DNA of 31,371 nt from an uncultured Shinella sp. (GTDB lineage Bacteria; Pseudomonadota; Alphaproteobacteria; Rhizobiales; Rhizobiaceae), in the NCBI RefSeq assembly GCF_946479415.1, contig NZ_CAMLFY010000049.1, positions 1-31,371 of the forward strand, given 5' to 3'. The first letter of the stretch is position 1. Every line of letters starts with the position of its first letter. The notes under the pieces are model-generated. The model was not told the DNA's origin and ran no database searches. It worked only from the letters and a program-made list of their open reading frames with translations. Shown here one piece after another: positions 24,462 to 31,371 of this stretch. The position numbers were made by a program, and so were the translations under genes.

Positions 24462-25402
24462 TTGACGAGCCCGATGTCCTTGAGGATGCTTTCGGTGGCC
24501 GCGACATCCTTGTCGAGCTGCGCCTTGAAGGCATCACCGGCCAGATAGGTGTCCTGCCAGCCCTTGGTCTTCAGGATTTCCTGCCAGGCGGCGGACTTGA
24601 CCATCTTCTCGATATCGCCGTTGATCGCCGTGACCTGCTCGGCCGAAAGGCCGGGGGCAGCCGCAATCATGCGCCAGTTCTGCACGACGACGTCGAGGCC
24701 GCTTTCCTTGATCGTCGGGCCATCGATGCCCTCGATGCGCGCATCGCTGGAAATGGCGATCAGGCGCAGCGTGCCGGCCTTCACCTGGCCTTCGAACTCG
24801 CCGTAGCCGGAAATGCCCGCGGTCACCTGGTTGCCGAGAATGGCGGCCAGCGCCTCGCCGCCGCCGGCATAGGCGACGTAGTTGATCTTGGTCGGATCGA
24901 CGCCGGCAGCCTTGGCGATCAGGCCGGCCGTGATGTGGTCCGTGCCGCCGGCCGAGCCGCCAGCCCAGGATACGGCGCCCGGATCGGCCTTCAGGGCCTT
25001 GATCAGGTCTTCCATGTTCTGGATCGGCGAGGCGGCAGGAACGACGATCGCCTCATATTCGCCGGTGAGGCGGGCGATCGGGGTCACGTCCTTCAGCGAA
25101 ACCGGCGACTGGTTGGTGAGGATCGCGCCGACCATGACATAGCCGCCGACGATGAGGGCGTTCGGATTGCCGCTGTTCTGGCTGGCGAACTGCGCAAGAC
25201 CGATCGTGCCGCCGGCGCCCGGAACGTTCGTCACCTGCACGCTGCCGGAAATCTTCTCATCCTGCAGCACGGTCTGGATCGAGCGGGCCGTCTGGTCCCA
25301 GCCGCCGCCGGGGCCGGCCGGCGCGATGATCGTATAGTCTGCGGCAAAGGCCGGAAGCGCCATGGCGCCGGCGATAAGGGATGCCAGGAAGAAATGTTTC
25401 AA
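24458..25402 (-). CDS. tctC: Tripartite tricarboxylate transporter substrate-binding protein TctC
   Basis: Periplasmic receptor of the TTT carrier, 314 residues (Bug/TctC family). A Sec signal peptide ([16 protein letters not shown]) is cut at about residue 20. The ligand loops are [17 protein letters not shown] near the mature start and [20 protein letters not shown] in the middle, both diagnostic of TctC. The start is a TTG at 25402 with GGAGGA about 8 bases upstream; no ATG precedes the signal peptide in frame. First gene of tctCBA. The ligand is probably citrate or another tricarboxylate, but Bug proteins vary. Confidence 0.95.
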   Translation of the reverse strand: MKHFFLASLIAGAMALPAFAADYTIIAPAGPGGGWDQTARSIQTVLQDEKISGSVQVTNVPGAGGTIGLAQFASQNSGNPNALIVGGYVMVGAILTNQSPVSLKDVTPIARLTGEYEAIVVPAASPIQNMEDLIKALKADPGAVSWAGGSAGGTDHITAGLIAKAAGVDPTKINYVAYAGGGEALAAILGNQVTAGISGYGEFEGQVKAGTLRLIAISSDARIEGIDGPTIKESGLDVVVQNWRMIAAAPGLSAEQVTAINGDIEKMVKSAAWQEILKTKGWQDTYLAGDAFKAQLDKDVAATESILKDIGLVK

Positions 25403-25575
25403 AGGTCTGTCCTCCGTCAGGCGCGGTTTTCGCGCACGTTTCTATGGCGGGGGATAGGCAGCCGCGGCGGCGCGAACACTTCGGTTCGCGGGCGCAAAAA
25501 TTGTCGGCTGAAGTCTCCTCCCGATCTCCCGTCCGCCTCCACGGACGATGAAGAGCCCTAAACCAGCACAAGAAG

Positions 25576-25593
25576 CTGACATCTAACTGACAT
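25576..25593. promoter_or_regulatory. 11-bp-phased direct repeat upstream of tctC
   Basis: CTGACAT (25576-25582), CTAA, CTGACAT (25587-25593): two exact heptamers with an 11-bp period, the geometry of OmpR/PhoB-family sites. It lies 174 bp upstream of tctC in an otherwise plain 228-bp gap. The neighbouring TctD-type regulator or PhoB are candidate binders. Confidence 0.45.
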
Positions 25594-25630
25594 GGAGCGC
25601 GGCGGCGTGTTGTCGAGAGCCGTAACGGGC

Positions 25631-26698
25631 TTATTGCTTGCGCAAAACCTCGTTCCAGCGCGCGATCAGCCGGGCGCGCTTGACCTGGTCGAGATAGACC
25701 ATCAGGCCGGGGCTGACGGGCACGGGCTTCAGCTGTGCCCCGAGCAGCGCGCTCATGGTGCGCGCCGTGTTGGAGCCGGAGACATCGGGGCTGACGGCGG
25801 CGATCTGCAATTCGCGCGACAGGATTTCCTGCCCCTCCTTCGACATGAAGAAGGCGAGATAGCGCCGGCCGAGTTCCGGCGAGGCCGCCGCCTGCGGCAC
25901 GAGGCCGATGCGCGACATGACGACGGTATAATCCTTCGGCAGCACGATGCCGACATTCGGATCGCGCGAGGCCCAGTCGGCGGCATAGGAGCCGAGGATG
26001 TTGTAGCCGAGCACGAAGCGCCCATCGGCAACGCGTTCGAGGATCGCCGAGCTGGTCGAGTAGAGCTTGACGCCCGCCGCACCCATCGCCTGGATCACCG
26101 TCCAGATATCGCCGAACTGTTCCTGGTCGCGCGCCATGAAGAGGAAACCGACGCCGGAGCGCTCGATGTCATAGGTGCCGATACGGCCGAAAACCTTCTC
26201 GCCCTCGCTTTTGAGATAGTCCACGAATTCCGCCCGCGAGGCCGGCGGCTTGCGGCCCTTGAAGCTCGGCTTGTGATAGACGAAGACGGCGGGCTCGAAG
26301 GTCAGCGCATAGGCCGTGTTGCGCCAGTTGGCCCATTGCGGCCAGCGATCGCTCATCGGCAGGTCGCTGCGCTGGGCATAGCCGTCATTGCTGAGCTTGA
26401 CCTGCAGATCCATCGCCGAGGAGAAGGCGAAATCTGCGGTCTTCTCGCCGGCATCGGTCTCGCGCACGATGCGGTCATGCACCTCGCCGGTCAGCATCTC
26501 CTCATAGCGCACGGCGACATCGGGATTGGCTTCCTGGAACCCGCGGATCATCGGCCGGGCCAACGGCTCGTCGAGCGAGGAATAGACGACAAGAACCGGC
26601 GCCTCAGCATTGCCGTCGCGCGCCGGAAACAGGGTCGCATCGGCGAAGGCGGAGAGCGGCGCGGCAAGCAGCGCGAGAAGGGTGAGGACAAGACGCAT
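25631..26698 (-). CDS. Periplasmic solute-binding protein (AfuA/PgtC-like, COG1840)
   Basis: 355 residues: signal peptide (LVLTLLALLAAPLSAFA) and a type II periplasmic binding fold. It opens VLVVYSSLDEPLARPMIRGFQEANPDVAVRYEE, the usual start of the iron(III)/AfuA-like group, and includes LVPQAAASPELGRRYLAFFMSKEGQEIL. No ABC permease or ATPase gene is adjacent. It is divergent from the response regulator (78 bp) and next to tctC, so it may serve the sensor kinase as a ligand-presenting accessory, as PgtC does in phosphoglycerate sensing; this is inference. The ATG at 26698 is chosen over an upstream in-frame start because it begins the signal peptide. Confidence 0.88.
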   Translation of the reverse strand: MRLVLTLLALLAAPLSAFADATLFPARDGNAEAPVLVVYSSLDEPLARPMIRGFQEANPDVAVRYEEMLTGEVHDRIVRETDAGEKTADFAFSSAMDLQVKLSNDGYAQRSDLPMSDRWPQWANWRNTAYALTFEPAVFVYHKPSFKGRKPPASRAEFVDYLKSEGEKVFGRIGTYDIERSGVGFLFMARDQEQFGDIWTVIQAMGAAGVKLYSTSSAILERVADGRFVLGYNILGSYAADWASRDPNVGIVLPKDYTVVMSRIGLVPQAAASPELGRRYLAFFMSKEGQEILSRELQIAAVSPDVSGSNTARTMSALLGAQLKPVPVSPGLMVYLDQVKRARLIARWNEVLRKQ

Positions 26699-26776
26699 GG
26701 CGCGACCTTGCCAAAGCACGGGCATGTTCACAAGCCCGCCCGCCACCGCTAAGGTCTCGCAGGGAGGACGACACGA

Positions 26777-27451
26777 TTGCGCATTCTACTGGTCGAGGAC
26801 AATGAAGCCCTGGCGGATGGCCTTTTCGCGATCCTCAAGGGCACGGGCCATGCGGTGGACGTGGTGCGTGACGGCACCTCGGCGGATGCCGCCATCGCGT
26901 CGGAGAATTTCGACCTCGTCATCCTCGACCTGACTCTGCCCGAAATGGACGGGCTCGACGTGCTGCGCGCCATGCGCGCCCGCCAGAGCAAGGCCGCCGT
27001 CCTGATCCTGACCGCGCGCGGCGCCCCGGACGAACGGGTCCGCGGGCTCGATCTCGGCGCCGACGACTATATGATCAAGCCCTTCGACATCTCGGAATTC
27101 GAAGCGCGCGTGCGCATGCTGCTGCGCCGGCAGGCCGGCCTGCGCTCCTCGGCGATCAGCTACGGCGCCATCGCGCTCGATCTCAATTCCCGCACCTTCT
27201 CCGCCGACGGCGCGCCGCTCGATATCCCGGCCCGCGAAGTCGGCCTTCTGGAAATCCTTTTTATGCGCGCGGGGAAAGTGGTCTCGAAAGAGGCGATCAT
27301 GCAATCGCTCGCCGCCTTCGACGACGACCTCTCCGCCAATGCGATCGAACAATATGTTAGCCGGCTCAGGAAGCGTCTTGCGCCGCACGGCCTGACCGTG
27401 CGCACCGCCCGCGGCATCGGCTATTACCTCGACAAGGCGAGTGCGGCTTGA
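26777..27451 (+). CDS. tctD: OmpR-family response regulator, TctD-like
   Basis: 224 residues. The receiver domain (1-116) has the acidic pair Glu7-Asp8, phosphoacceptor Asp51 in LVILDLTLPEMDG, Thr79 and Lys101 in DDYMIKPFD. The winged-helix DNA-binding domain (about 125-220) has AREVGLLEILFMRAGKVVSKE and a recognition-helix segment NAIEQYVSRLRKRL. The start is a TTG at 26777 after GGGAGGA. Its TGA overlaps the kinase start by 4 bp. By location it should control tctCBA in response to tricarboxylates. Confidence 0.92.
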   Translation: MRILLVEDNEALADGLFAILKGTGHAVDVVRDGTSADAAIASENFDLVILDLTLPEMDGLDVLRAMRARQSKAAVLILTARGAPDERVRGLDLGADDYMIKPFDISEFEARVRMLLRRQAGLRSSAISYGAIALDLNSRTFSADGAPLDIPAREVGLLEILFMRAGKVVSKEAIMQSLAAFDDDLSANAIEQYVSRLRKRLAPHGLTVRTARGIGYYLDKASAA

Positions 27452-28839
27452 CCCTCCTCCCCGCCTCCTCGCTACGCCGCCGCCTGCTCGCCTGGCTGCT
27501 CGTCTCGACGGCCGTGATCGGCGTCGTCGCGCTCATCGACACCTGGCGGGAAGCCGTGAAGACCGCCAATGTCGTCTCCGACCGCGTACTCGCCGGCTCA
27601 GCCCTCGCCATTGCCGAGCGGGTCGTGGTGACGGAAAACGGCGCGCTGGAAGTAGACATCCCCTATGTCGCGCTGGAAATGCTGACCTCGGCGGCACAGG
27701 ATCGCGTCTTCTACCGCGTCGACGGTCCGCCGAGCCAGTTCATCACCGGCTACCAGACCCTGCCGACCATCCTCGACATGCAGGGACAGTCGACCGCCTA
27801 TCAGGACGCGACCTTCCGCGGCGAGCCGATCCGCATCGCCGTGCTGCAACGCTCGGCCTCGACCGGCATCAATTCTGTGCCCTTCGCCGTGACGGTCGCC
27901 GAGACCACCATCGCCCGGCGCCAGCTCGCCGAGGCGATCCTGCTGCGCTCGGCGCTGCGGCTTGCCATGATGATCGCGGGTGCCGCCACCATCGTCTGGA
28001 TCGCCGTCACCGTTTCGCTGCGCCCGCTCTACCGGCTGAGCGATGCGATTGCCGAGCGCAACCCGAACGACCTGCACCCGATCGAGCAGCGCGTGCCGAG
28101 CGAGGTGCAGGGCCTCGTCGTGACCGTCAACTCCTTCATGGTGCGCCTGCAATCGGCGCTCGACGCGCTCCGGCACTTTTCCGGCAATGCCAGCCATCAG
28201 CTCAGAACGCCGCTTGCCATCATCCGCACCCAGCTGGCGCTCGCCGGCCGCGCCAATACGCTGGAGGAGGCGCAGGAGGCCGCCCGCAAGGGCGACGCCG
28301 CCGTGGCACACGCCGAGCGTATCCTCGCCCAGCTCCTGCTGATGGCGAAGATCGATGCCGCCGGCTCCAACGAGCCGCAGAAGCCGGCCCCGATCGACAT
28401 CGCGGCCCTCGCCCAGCAGCTGACCGCCGACCGCGTGCCATCCGCCGCCGAAGCCGGCATCGATCTCGGCTACGAGGGCGACGGCCCCGCCTTCGCCCAC
28501 GCCGAGCCGCTGCTCTTCGGCGAACTCCTGCGCAACCTCGTGGAAAATGCGCTCGCCTATGCCGGCGACGGCGCGATGGTGACGGTCAGCGTGCGTCAAA
28601 CCGATGATGCCGTGCTGCTGACCGTCGAGGACAACGGCCCCGGTATTGCACCCGAGCGCCGCAGCCTCGTGCGCCAGCGGTTTTCGCGCGGCGAACACCG
28701 CGATGCCCCCGGCATGGGCCTCGGCCTGCCGATCGTCGAGGAAATCGCCACGCTGTTCGAGGCGACCATGACGCTGGAAAGCGGCGCGAATGACCGTGGT
28801 CTTCGCGTGACGATCCGCTTTCCCGCCGTCGCGACTTAG
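27448..28839 (+). CDS. tctE: Sensor histidine kinase, TctE-like
   Basis: 463 residues. A membrane helix (about 13-30) and a second (about 168-190) bracket a periplasmic 2CSK_N-type sensor domain of about 135 residues. HAMP-like and dimerisation segments lead to the H-box SHQLRTPLA with phosphorylated His250. The ATPase domain has the N-box NLVENALAYAG, G1 VEDNGPGIAP and G2 GMGLGLPIV. The start is TTG at 27448, overlapping the regulator's TGA. The stop codon (28837-28839) lies in the left end of a palindromic element. Confidence 0.93.
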   Translation: MTLLPASSLRRRLLAWLLVSTAVIGVVALIDTWREAVKTANVVSDRVLAGSALAIAERVVVTENGALEVDIPYVALEMLTSAAQDRVFYRVDGPPSQFITGYQTLPTILDMQGQSTAYQDATFRGEPIRIAVLQRSASTGINSVPFAVTVAETTIARRQLAEAILLRSALRLAMMIAGAATIVWIAVTVSLRPLYRLSDAIAERNPNDLHPIEQRVPSEVQGLVVTVNSFMVRLQSALDALRHFSGNASHQLRTPLAIIRTQLALAGRANTLEEAQEAARKGDAAVAHAERILAQLLLMAKIDAAGSNEPQKPAPIDIAALAQQLTADRVPSAAEAGIDLGYEGDGPAFAHAEPLLFGELLRNLVENALAYAGDGAMVTVSVRQTDDAVLLTVEDNGPGIAPERRSLVRQRFSRGEHRDAPGMGLGLPIVEEIATLFEATMTLESGANDRGLRVTIRFPAVAT

Positions 28840-28981
28840 GACCGATTGCCATTCAGGTCAGGCCGTGCCGAAAATGGTGGTTTTCGCGACCCGGAGCGCA
28901 GCGTACTCAAGTACGTGAGCACCGGAAGCGCGAGAAAGCGCCATTTGCAGGCCGGCCTGATCTGAATGGCGATCGGTCTTA
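28837..28981. repeat. 145-bp palindromic intergenic element holding both flanking stop codons
   Basis: The left 28 bp (28837-28864) and the right 28 bp (28954-28981) are inverted copies with three mismatches; both include the core GCCATTCAG. Inside are hairpins GAAAA/TTTTC (28870-28885) and CGTAC/GTACG around 28902-28915. The left end contains the TAG of the kinase gene and the right end the TAA of the LysE-family gene, which converge on it. It resembles the RIME-type mosaic elements of Rhizobiaceae; the family is not confirmed. Confidence 0.82.
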
Positions 28982-29620
28982 GGGTTTGCGCCAGCCCAGG
29001 AGGCCGGGTGCTGCATGCCAGACGGCCTGAACGGCAAAACCCATGAAGAGCAGACCGGACATACGAACGATCGCCAGCTCGTGGCGACGATAGAAACGGC
29101 GCACCAAACCGGCGCCGATGATGCCGATCAAGATGATATCCGCCATCAGGAAGCCGAAGAAGGATACGCCGAGCAAGGCCGGCAGCGCATCGAAATCCAG
29201 CGCGTTGGACGAGCCGGCAAGCAGCGCCGTGAAGGTCGCCAGCGCCACCGGATAGCCCTTGGGATTGGTGAGGCCGAAGACGAGGCCACGACGCAGCGGC
29301 TTTTCAACGGTCATGACGGCGGCACCATCGTGCCGTGGCTTGGCACGCAGCGCCGACCAGCCGATCCAGGCGAGATAGAAGCCGCAGAGCAGACCAAGCA
29401 CATCGAACACCATCGTGCCGATCGTCTTGGCGCCGACGATGGCGACAAGCGCCAGCGTCGACCAGAGCAGGTCACCGGCAAGGTGCCCGCCCATGAAAAG
29501 CGCACCCGCCTTGCGGCCCTGCCCCGCGCCGATGCCGAGAAGAGCGAGAAACGCCGGGCCGGGGATAAGCACATAGAGCAGAGCAGCCATGAAGGCGCCG
29601 AATAGCATCGAGCTGGTCAT
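28979..29620 (-). CDS. LysE/RhtB family amino acid exporter
   Basis: 213 residues with six predicted membrane helices, the LysE translocator fold. Hallmarks are the N-terminal YVLIPGPAFLALLGIGAGQGRKAG, equivalent to the family PGP-x-x-x-x-x-x-x-x-x-G-R segment, and the central RRGLVFGLTNPKGYPVALATF with the conserved NPK. Members export amino acids or homoserine lactones; the substrate is unknown here. The ATG at 29620 follows GGGGGA. It is divergent from the MarR gene, and its promoter may share the operator at 29751-29765. Confidence 0.92.
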   Translation of the reverse strand: MTSSMLFGAFMAALLYVLIPGPAFLALLGIGAGQGRKAGALFMGGHLAGDLLWSTLALVAIVGAKTIGTMVFDVLGLLCGFYLAWIGWSALRAKPRHDGAAVMTVEKPLRRGLVFGLTNPKGYPVALATFTALLAGSSNALDFDALPALLGVSFFGFLMADIILIGIIGAGLVRRFYRRHELAIVRMSGLLFMGFAVQAVWHAAPGLLGWRKP

Positions 29621-29721
29621 GAAGGAATCCCCCTGAATCTCAAGGCATTCCAGCCCGTGACGGCGGTTTCGTCAAGGCACATTTGCCGTTTCGCAAAGCA
29701 GCCATGCGTTGCAGCCCTAGC

Positions 29722-29765
29722 TTGACGGTTGTCCATTCCAACCGCGCATAGTAAGTTAAACTTAC
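29722..29765 (+). promoter_or_regulatory. Putative marR promoter with 7-1-7 operator palindrome
   Basis: GTAAGTT-A-AACTTAC at 29751-29765 is a perfect 15-bp dyad, 18 bp before the MarR start. It sits over the likely -10/start region of a promoter with TTGACG at 29722-29727 and a weak -10 near CATAGT (29747-29752). MarR dimers bind dyads of this size and usually repress their own operon. Confidence 0.55.
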
Positions 29766-29783
29766 ATAACTCAGAAAGTGATC

Positions 29784-30269
29784 ATGCCCTCCAGACCCGA
29801 TCCCGATGCCCTCGGTTTCGTCCTTATCGACGTTGCCCGCATGCTCCGCAGCGCCTTCGAGCGCCGCATCGCCACCGCCGGCCTCGGCCTGACGCCGGGA
29901 GAGGCCCGTACGCTCGTGCGTGTCGCGACGCTGGAGGGCAGCCGCCAGCTGGATATCGCCCAGCGCATGGGCATCGAGCCGATGACGCTCTCCACCTATC
30001 TCGACCGTCTGCAAAGCCTCGGCTTCATCGAGCGCCGCCCGGACCCTTCCGACCGCCGCGCCAAGCTGATCTACACGACGCCGACCGCCGGCGCACTGAT
30101 CGGCAGCATCCGCGACGAGCAGATCGAACTGATGCAGCATGTGACGAGCGGCATCGGCGAGCAGGACCTCGAAGCCATGCGCGAAAAACTGAAGCATCTG
30201 CGCGCCAATCTGTCCGCGCTGGAAGAAGACAGCGCCGCGCTGAACCTGGTCAAGGAACTGGCGCAATGA
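29784..30269 (+). CDS. MarR family transcriptional regulator
   Basis: 161-163 residues. It has a winged-helix MarR domain: dimerisation helices at both ends, recognition region GSRQLDIAQRMGIEPMTLSTYLDRLQSLGFIERR (two adjoining helices), then the wing PDPSDRRAKLIYTT, the DxRxK/A-R signature of the family. I prefer the ATG at 29784; a GTG two codons earlier (29778) is possible and the Shine-Dalgarno is weak for both. Its TGA overlaps the MFS gene start by 4 bp, so it probably regulates that exporter and itself. The ligand is unknown. Confidence 0.9.
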   Translation: MPSRPDPDALGFVLIDVARMLRSAFERRIATAGLGLTPGEARTLVRVATLEGSRQLDIAQRMGIEPMTLSTYLDRLQSLGFIERRPDPSDRRAKLIYTTPTAGALIGSIRDEQIELMQHVTSGIGEQDLEAMREKLKHLRANLSALEEDSAALNLVKELAQ

Positions 30270-31371
30270 CTGCGCCGCGCATGAGCGAACGGCGCACCAG
30301 CATCATCGCCGCCTTCCTCGTGGCGCTCGGCCCGGTCTCCATGGCGCTCTATACGCCGGCCATGCCGCAACTGGTCCATGCCTTCTCCTCCACGGAATCG
30401 GCAATCAAACTGACGCTGTCGCTCTATTTCGCCGGCTTCGCGCTGGCGCAGTTGGTGTCCGGCACCACGTCCGACGTGCTCGGGCGGCGCAAGACGACGC
30501 TGATCTTCATGTCCGTCTATCTCGTCGGCAGCCTGATGGCCGCCTTCGCGCCCTCCGTCGGCGTGCTGCTTGCCGGCCGCCTCGTGCAGGGCATCGGCGC
30601 TTCCGTCGGCATGACGGTCTCGCGCGCCATCGTGCGCGACCAGTTCACCGGCACCAAGGCCGCCCGCATCATGAACATGGTGGGCATGATGCTCGCCATC
30701 GGCCCGGCGGTCTCGCCGACGCTCGGCGGCTTCGCGCTAGGCCTGTTCGGCTGGCAATCGATCTTCTTCCTGATGGTCGGTTTTGCGCTCGCCGCCTGCG
30801 GCGCCGTCTATTTCTGCATGAGCGAAACGACCACGCCCGATCCGGCCAAGGGCCATATCGGCCCGATCCTGCGCGGCTATGGCGAATTGGCCATGAGCAG
30901 CCGCTTCGTCTCCGCCACGCTCGTCATGGCCGGCGCCGTCGGCGCGCTCTACGGCCAGGCGACCATGCTGCCCTTCGTGCTGATCGACCGCGTCGGTCTG
31001 ACGCCGACCCAGTTCGGCATCGGCATGCTCATGCAGTCCGGCTTCTTCTTCGCCGGCACGGTCGTCGTGCGCCTGCTGATGCGCGCATTCGCGCCCGACC
31101 GCCTCGTTCCCGCCGGTCTTTCTTTCATCGGCGTCGCCAGCATCTTCATCGCGCTCGCCTCGCATCTGCTGGAGACCCCGACCTTCCTCAGCGTCATGGG
31201 TCCGGTCGGCCTCTATGCCTTCGGCATCGCCTTCGTCATGCCCTATATGATGACCGCCGCCATGGAGCCCTTCCCGCATATCGCCGGCTCGGCCTCCGCC
31301 GCCATGGGCTTCATCCAGATGGGCTCCGGCTTCCTCGCCGGCCTGATCGCCGCCGCCATCGGCATGCCGCT
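30266..31371 (+). CDS. Bcr/CflA-type MFS drug exporter, 3' end beyond window
   Basis: 368 codons are present and the right edge cuts the gene (the family is about 400 residues). The N-terminal half carries the Bcr/CflA pattern: ALYTPAMPQLVHAF in helix 1, and the MFS motif A region QLVSGTTSDVLGRRKTTL between helices 2 and 3. GRLVQGIGASVGMTVSRAIVRD is motif B, and MLAIGPAVSPTLGGFAL is the antiporter motif C. It is an inner-membrane proton-driven exporter, likely of drugs or metabolites. The ATG at 30266 overlaps the marR stop (ATGA), so the two form one operon. Confidence 0.93.
   Translation, partial: MTAPRMSERRTSIIAAFLVALGPVSMALYTPAMPQLVHAFSSTESAIKLTLSLYFAGFALAQLVSGTTSDVLGRRKTTLIFMSVYLVGSLMAAFAPSVGVLLAGRLVQGIGASVGMTVSRAIVRDQFTGTKAARIMNMVGMMLAIGPAVSPTLGGFALGLFGWQSIFFLMVGFALAACGAVYFCMSETTTPDPAKGHIGPILRGYGELAMSSRFVSATLVMAGAVGALYGQATMLPFVLIDRVGLTPTQFGIGMLMQSGFFFAGTVVVRLLMRAFAPDRLVPAGLSFIGVASIFIALASHLLETPTFLSVMGPVGLYAFGIAFVMPYMMTAAMEPFPHIAGSASAAMGFIQMGSGFLAGLIAAAIGMP

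Overview
The window is GC-rich, densely packed chromosomal DNA. It looks like an alphaproteobacterium of the Rhizobiaceae (Rhizobium/Agrobacterium/Ensifer/Shinella type). The reasons are the protein sequences (SdhCDA, TypA, Ppa, TsaD), an alphaproteobacterial mitofilin (Mic60)-like gene placed between hemD and hemY, two CtrA-box-like sites, and palindromic intergenic elements of the kind scattered through rhizobial genomes. I saw no phage, transposase, CRISPR array, tRNA or rRNA. This is mostly core chromosome.

Layout. 1-1656 (-): sdhC-sdhD-sdhA of succinate dehydrogenase, with sdhA cut by the window edge. 1957-2418 (+): a small secreted Arg/His-rich protein. 2446-5990 (-): a tight run tsaD-gpsA-YciI-EVE-methyltransferase, read leftwards. 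6064-10702 (+): hemC-hemD-mic60-like-hemY, which joins tetrapyrrole synthesis to inner-membrane organisation. 10740-12351 (+): a TerB-fold protein, a class I glutamine amidotransferase and a YggT membrane protein. 12535-13068 (-): ppa. 13194-13805 (+): an unknown secreted protein. 13815-14321 (-): a GNAT acetyltransferase. 14526-16352 (-): typA/bipA. 16487-18049 (-): a Tat-exported PhoD phosphatase. 18412-20472 (-): an M3 oligopeptidase. 20852-21973 (+): a TerC/DUF475 membrane protein. 22119-22283 (-): a 54-residue protein. 22437-25402 (-): tctA-tctB-tctC, a tripartite tricarboxylate transporter. 25631-26698 (-): a lone periplasmic binding protein. 26777-28839 (+): a TctD/TctE-type two-component system. 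28979-29620 (-): a LysE/RhtB exporter. 29784 to the edge (+): a MarR regulator overlapping a Bcr/CflA-type MFS exporter.

The most informative signals are regulatory or structural. (1) An 11-bp-phased array of PHO-box-like heptamers lies just upstream of phoD. (2) A 145-bp palindromic element fills the gap between tctE and the LysE gene and contains the stop codons of both. (3) The TerC gene has a short upstream reading frame that overlaps its start codon, and its Shine-Dalgarno lies inside a perfect palindrome. (4) An 11-bp-phased direct repeat lies upstream of tctC, beside an OmpR-type regulator. (5) CtrA-box-like sites precede the GNAT gene and the 153-residue secreted protein. (6) A 7-1-7 palindrome lies in front of the marR-MFS pair. 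I did not find a clearly new multi-gene system. The regulatory arrangements are the best leads.
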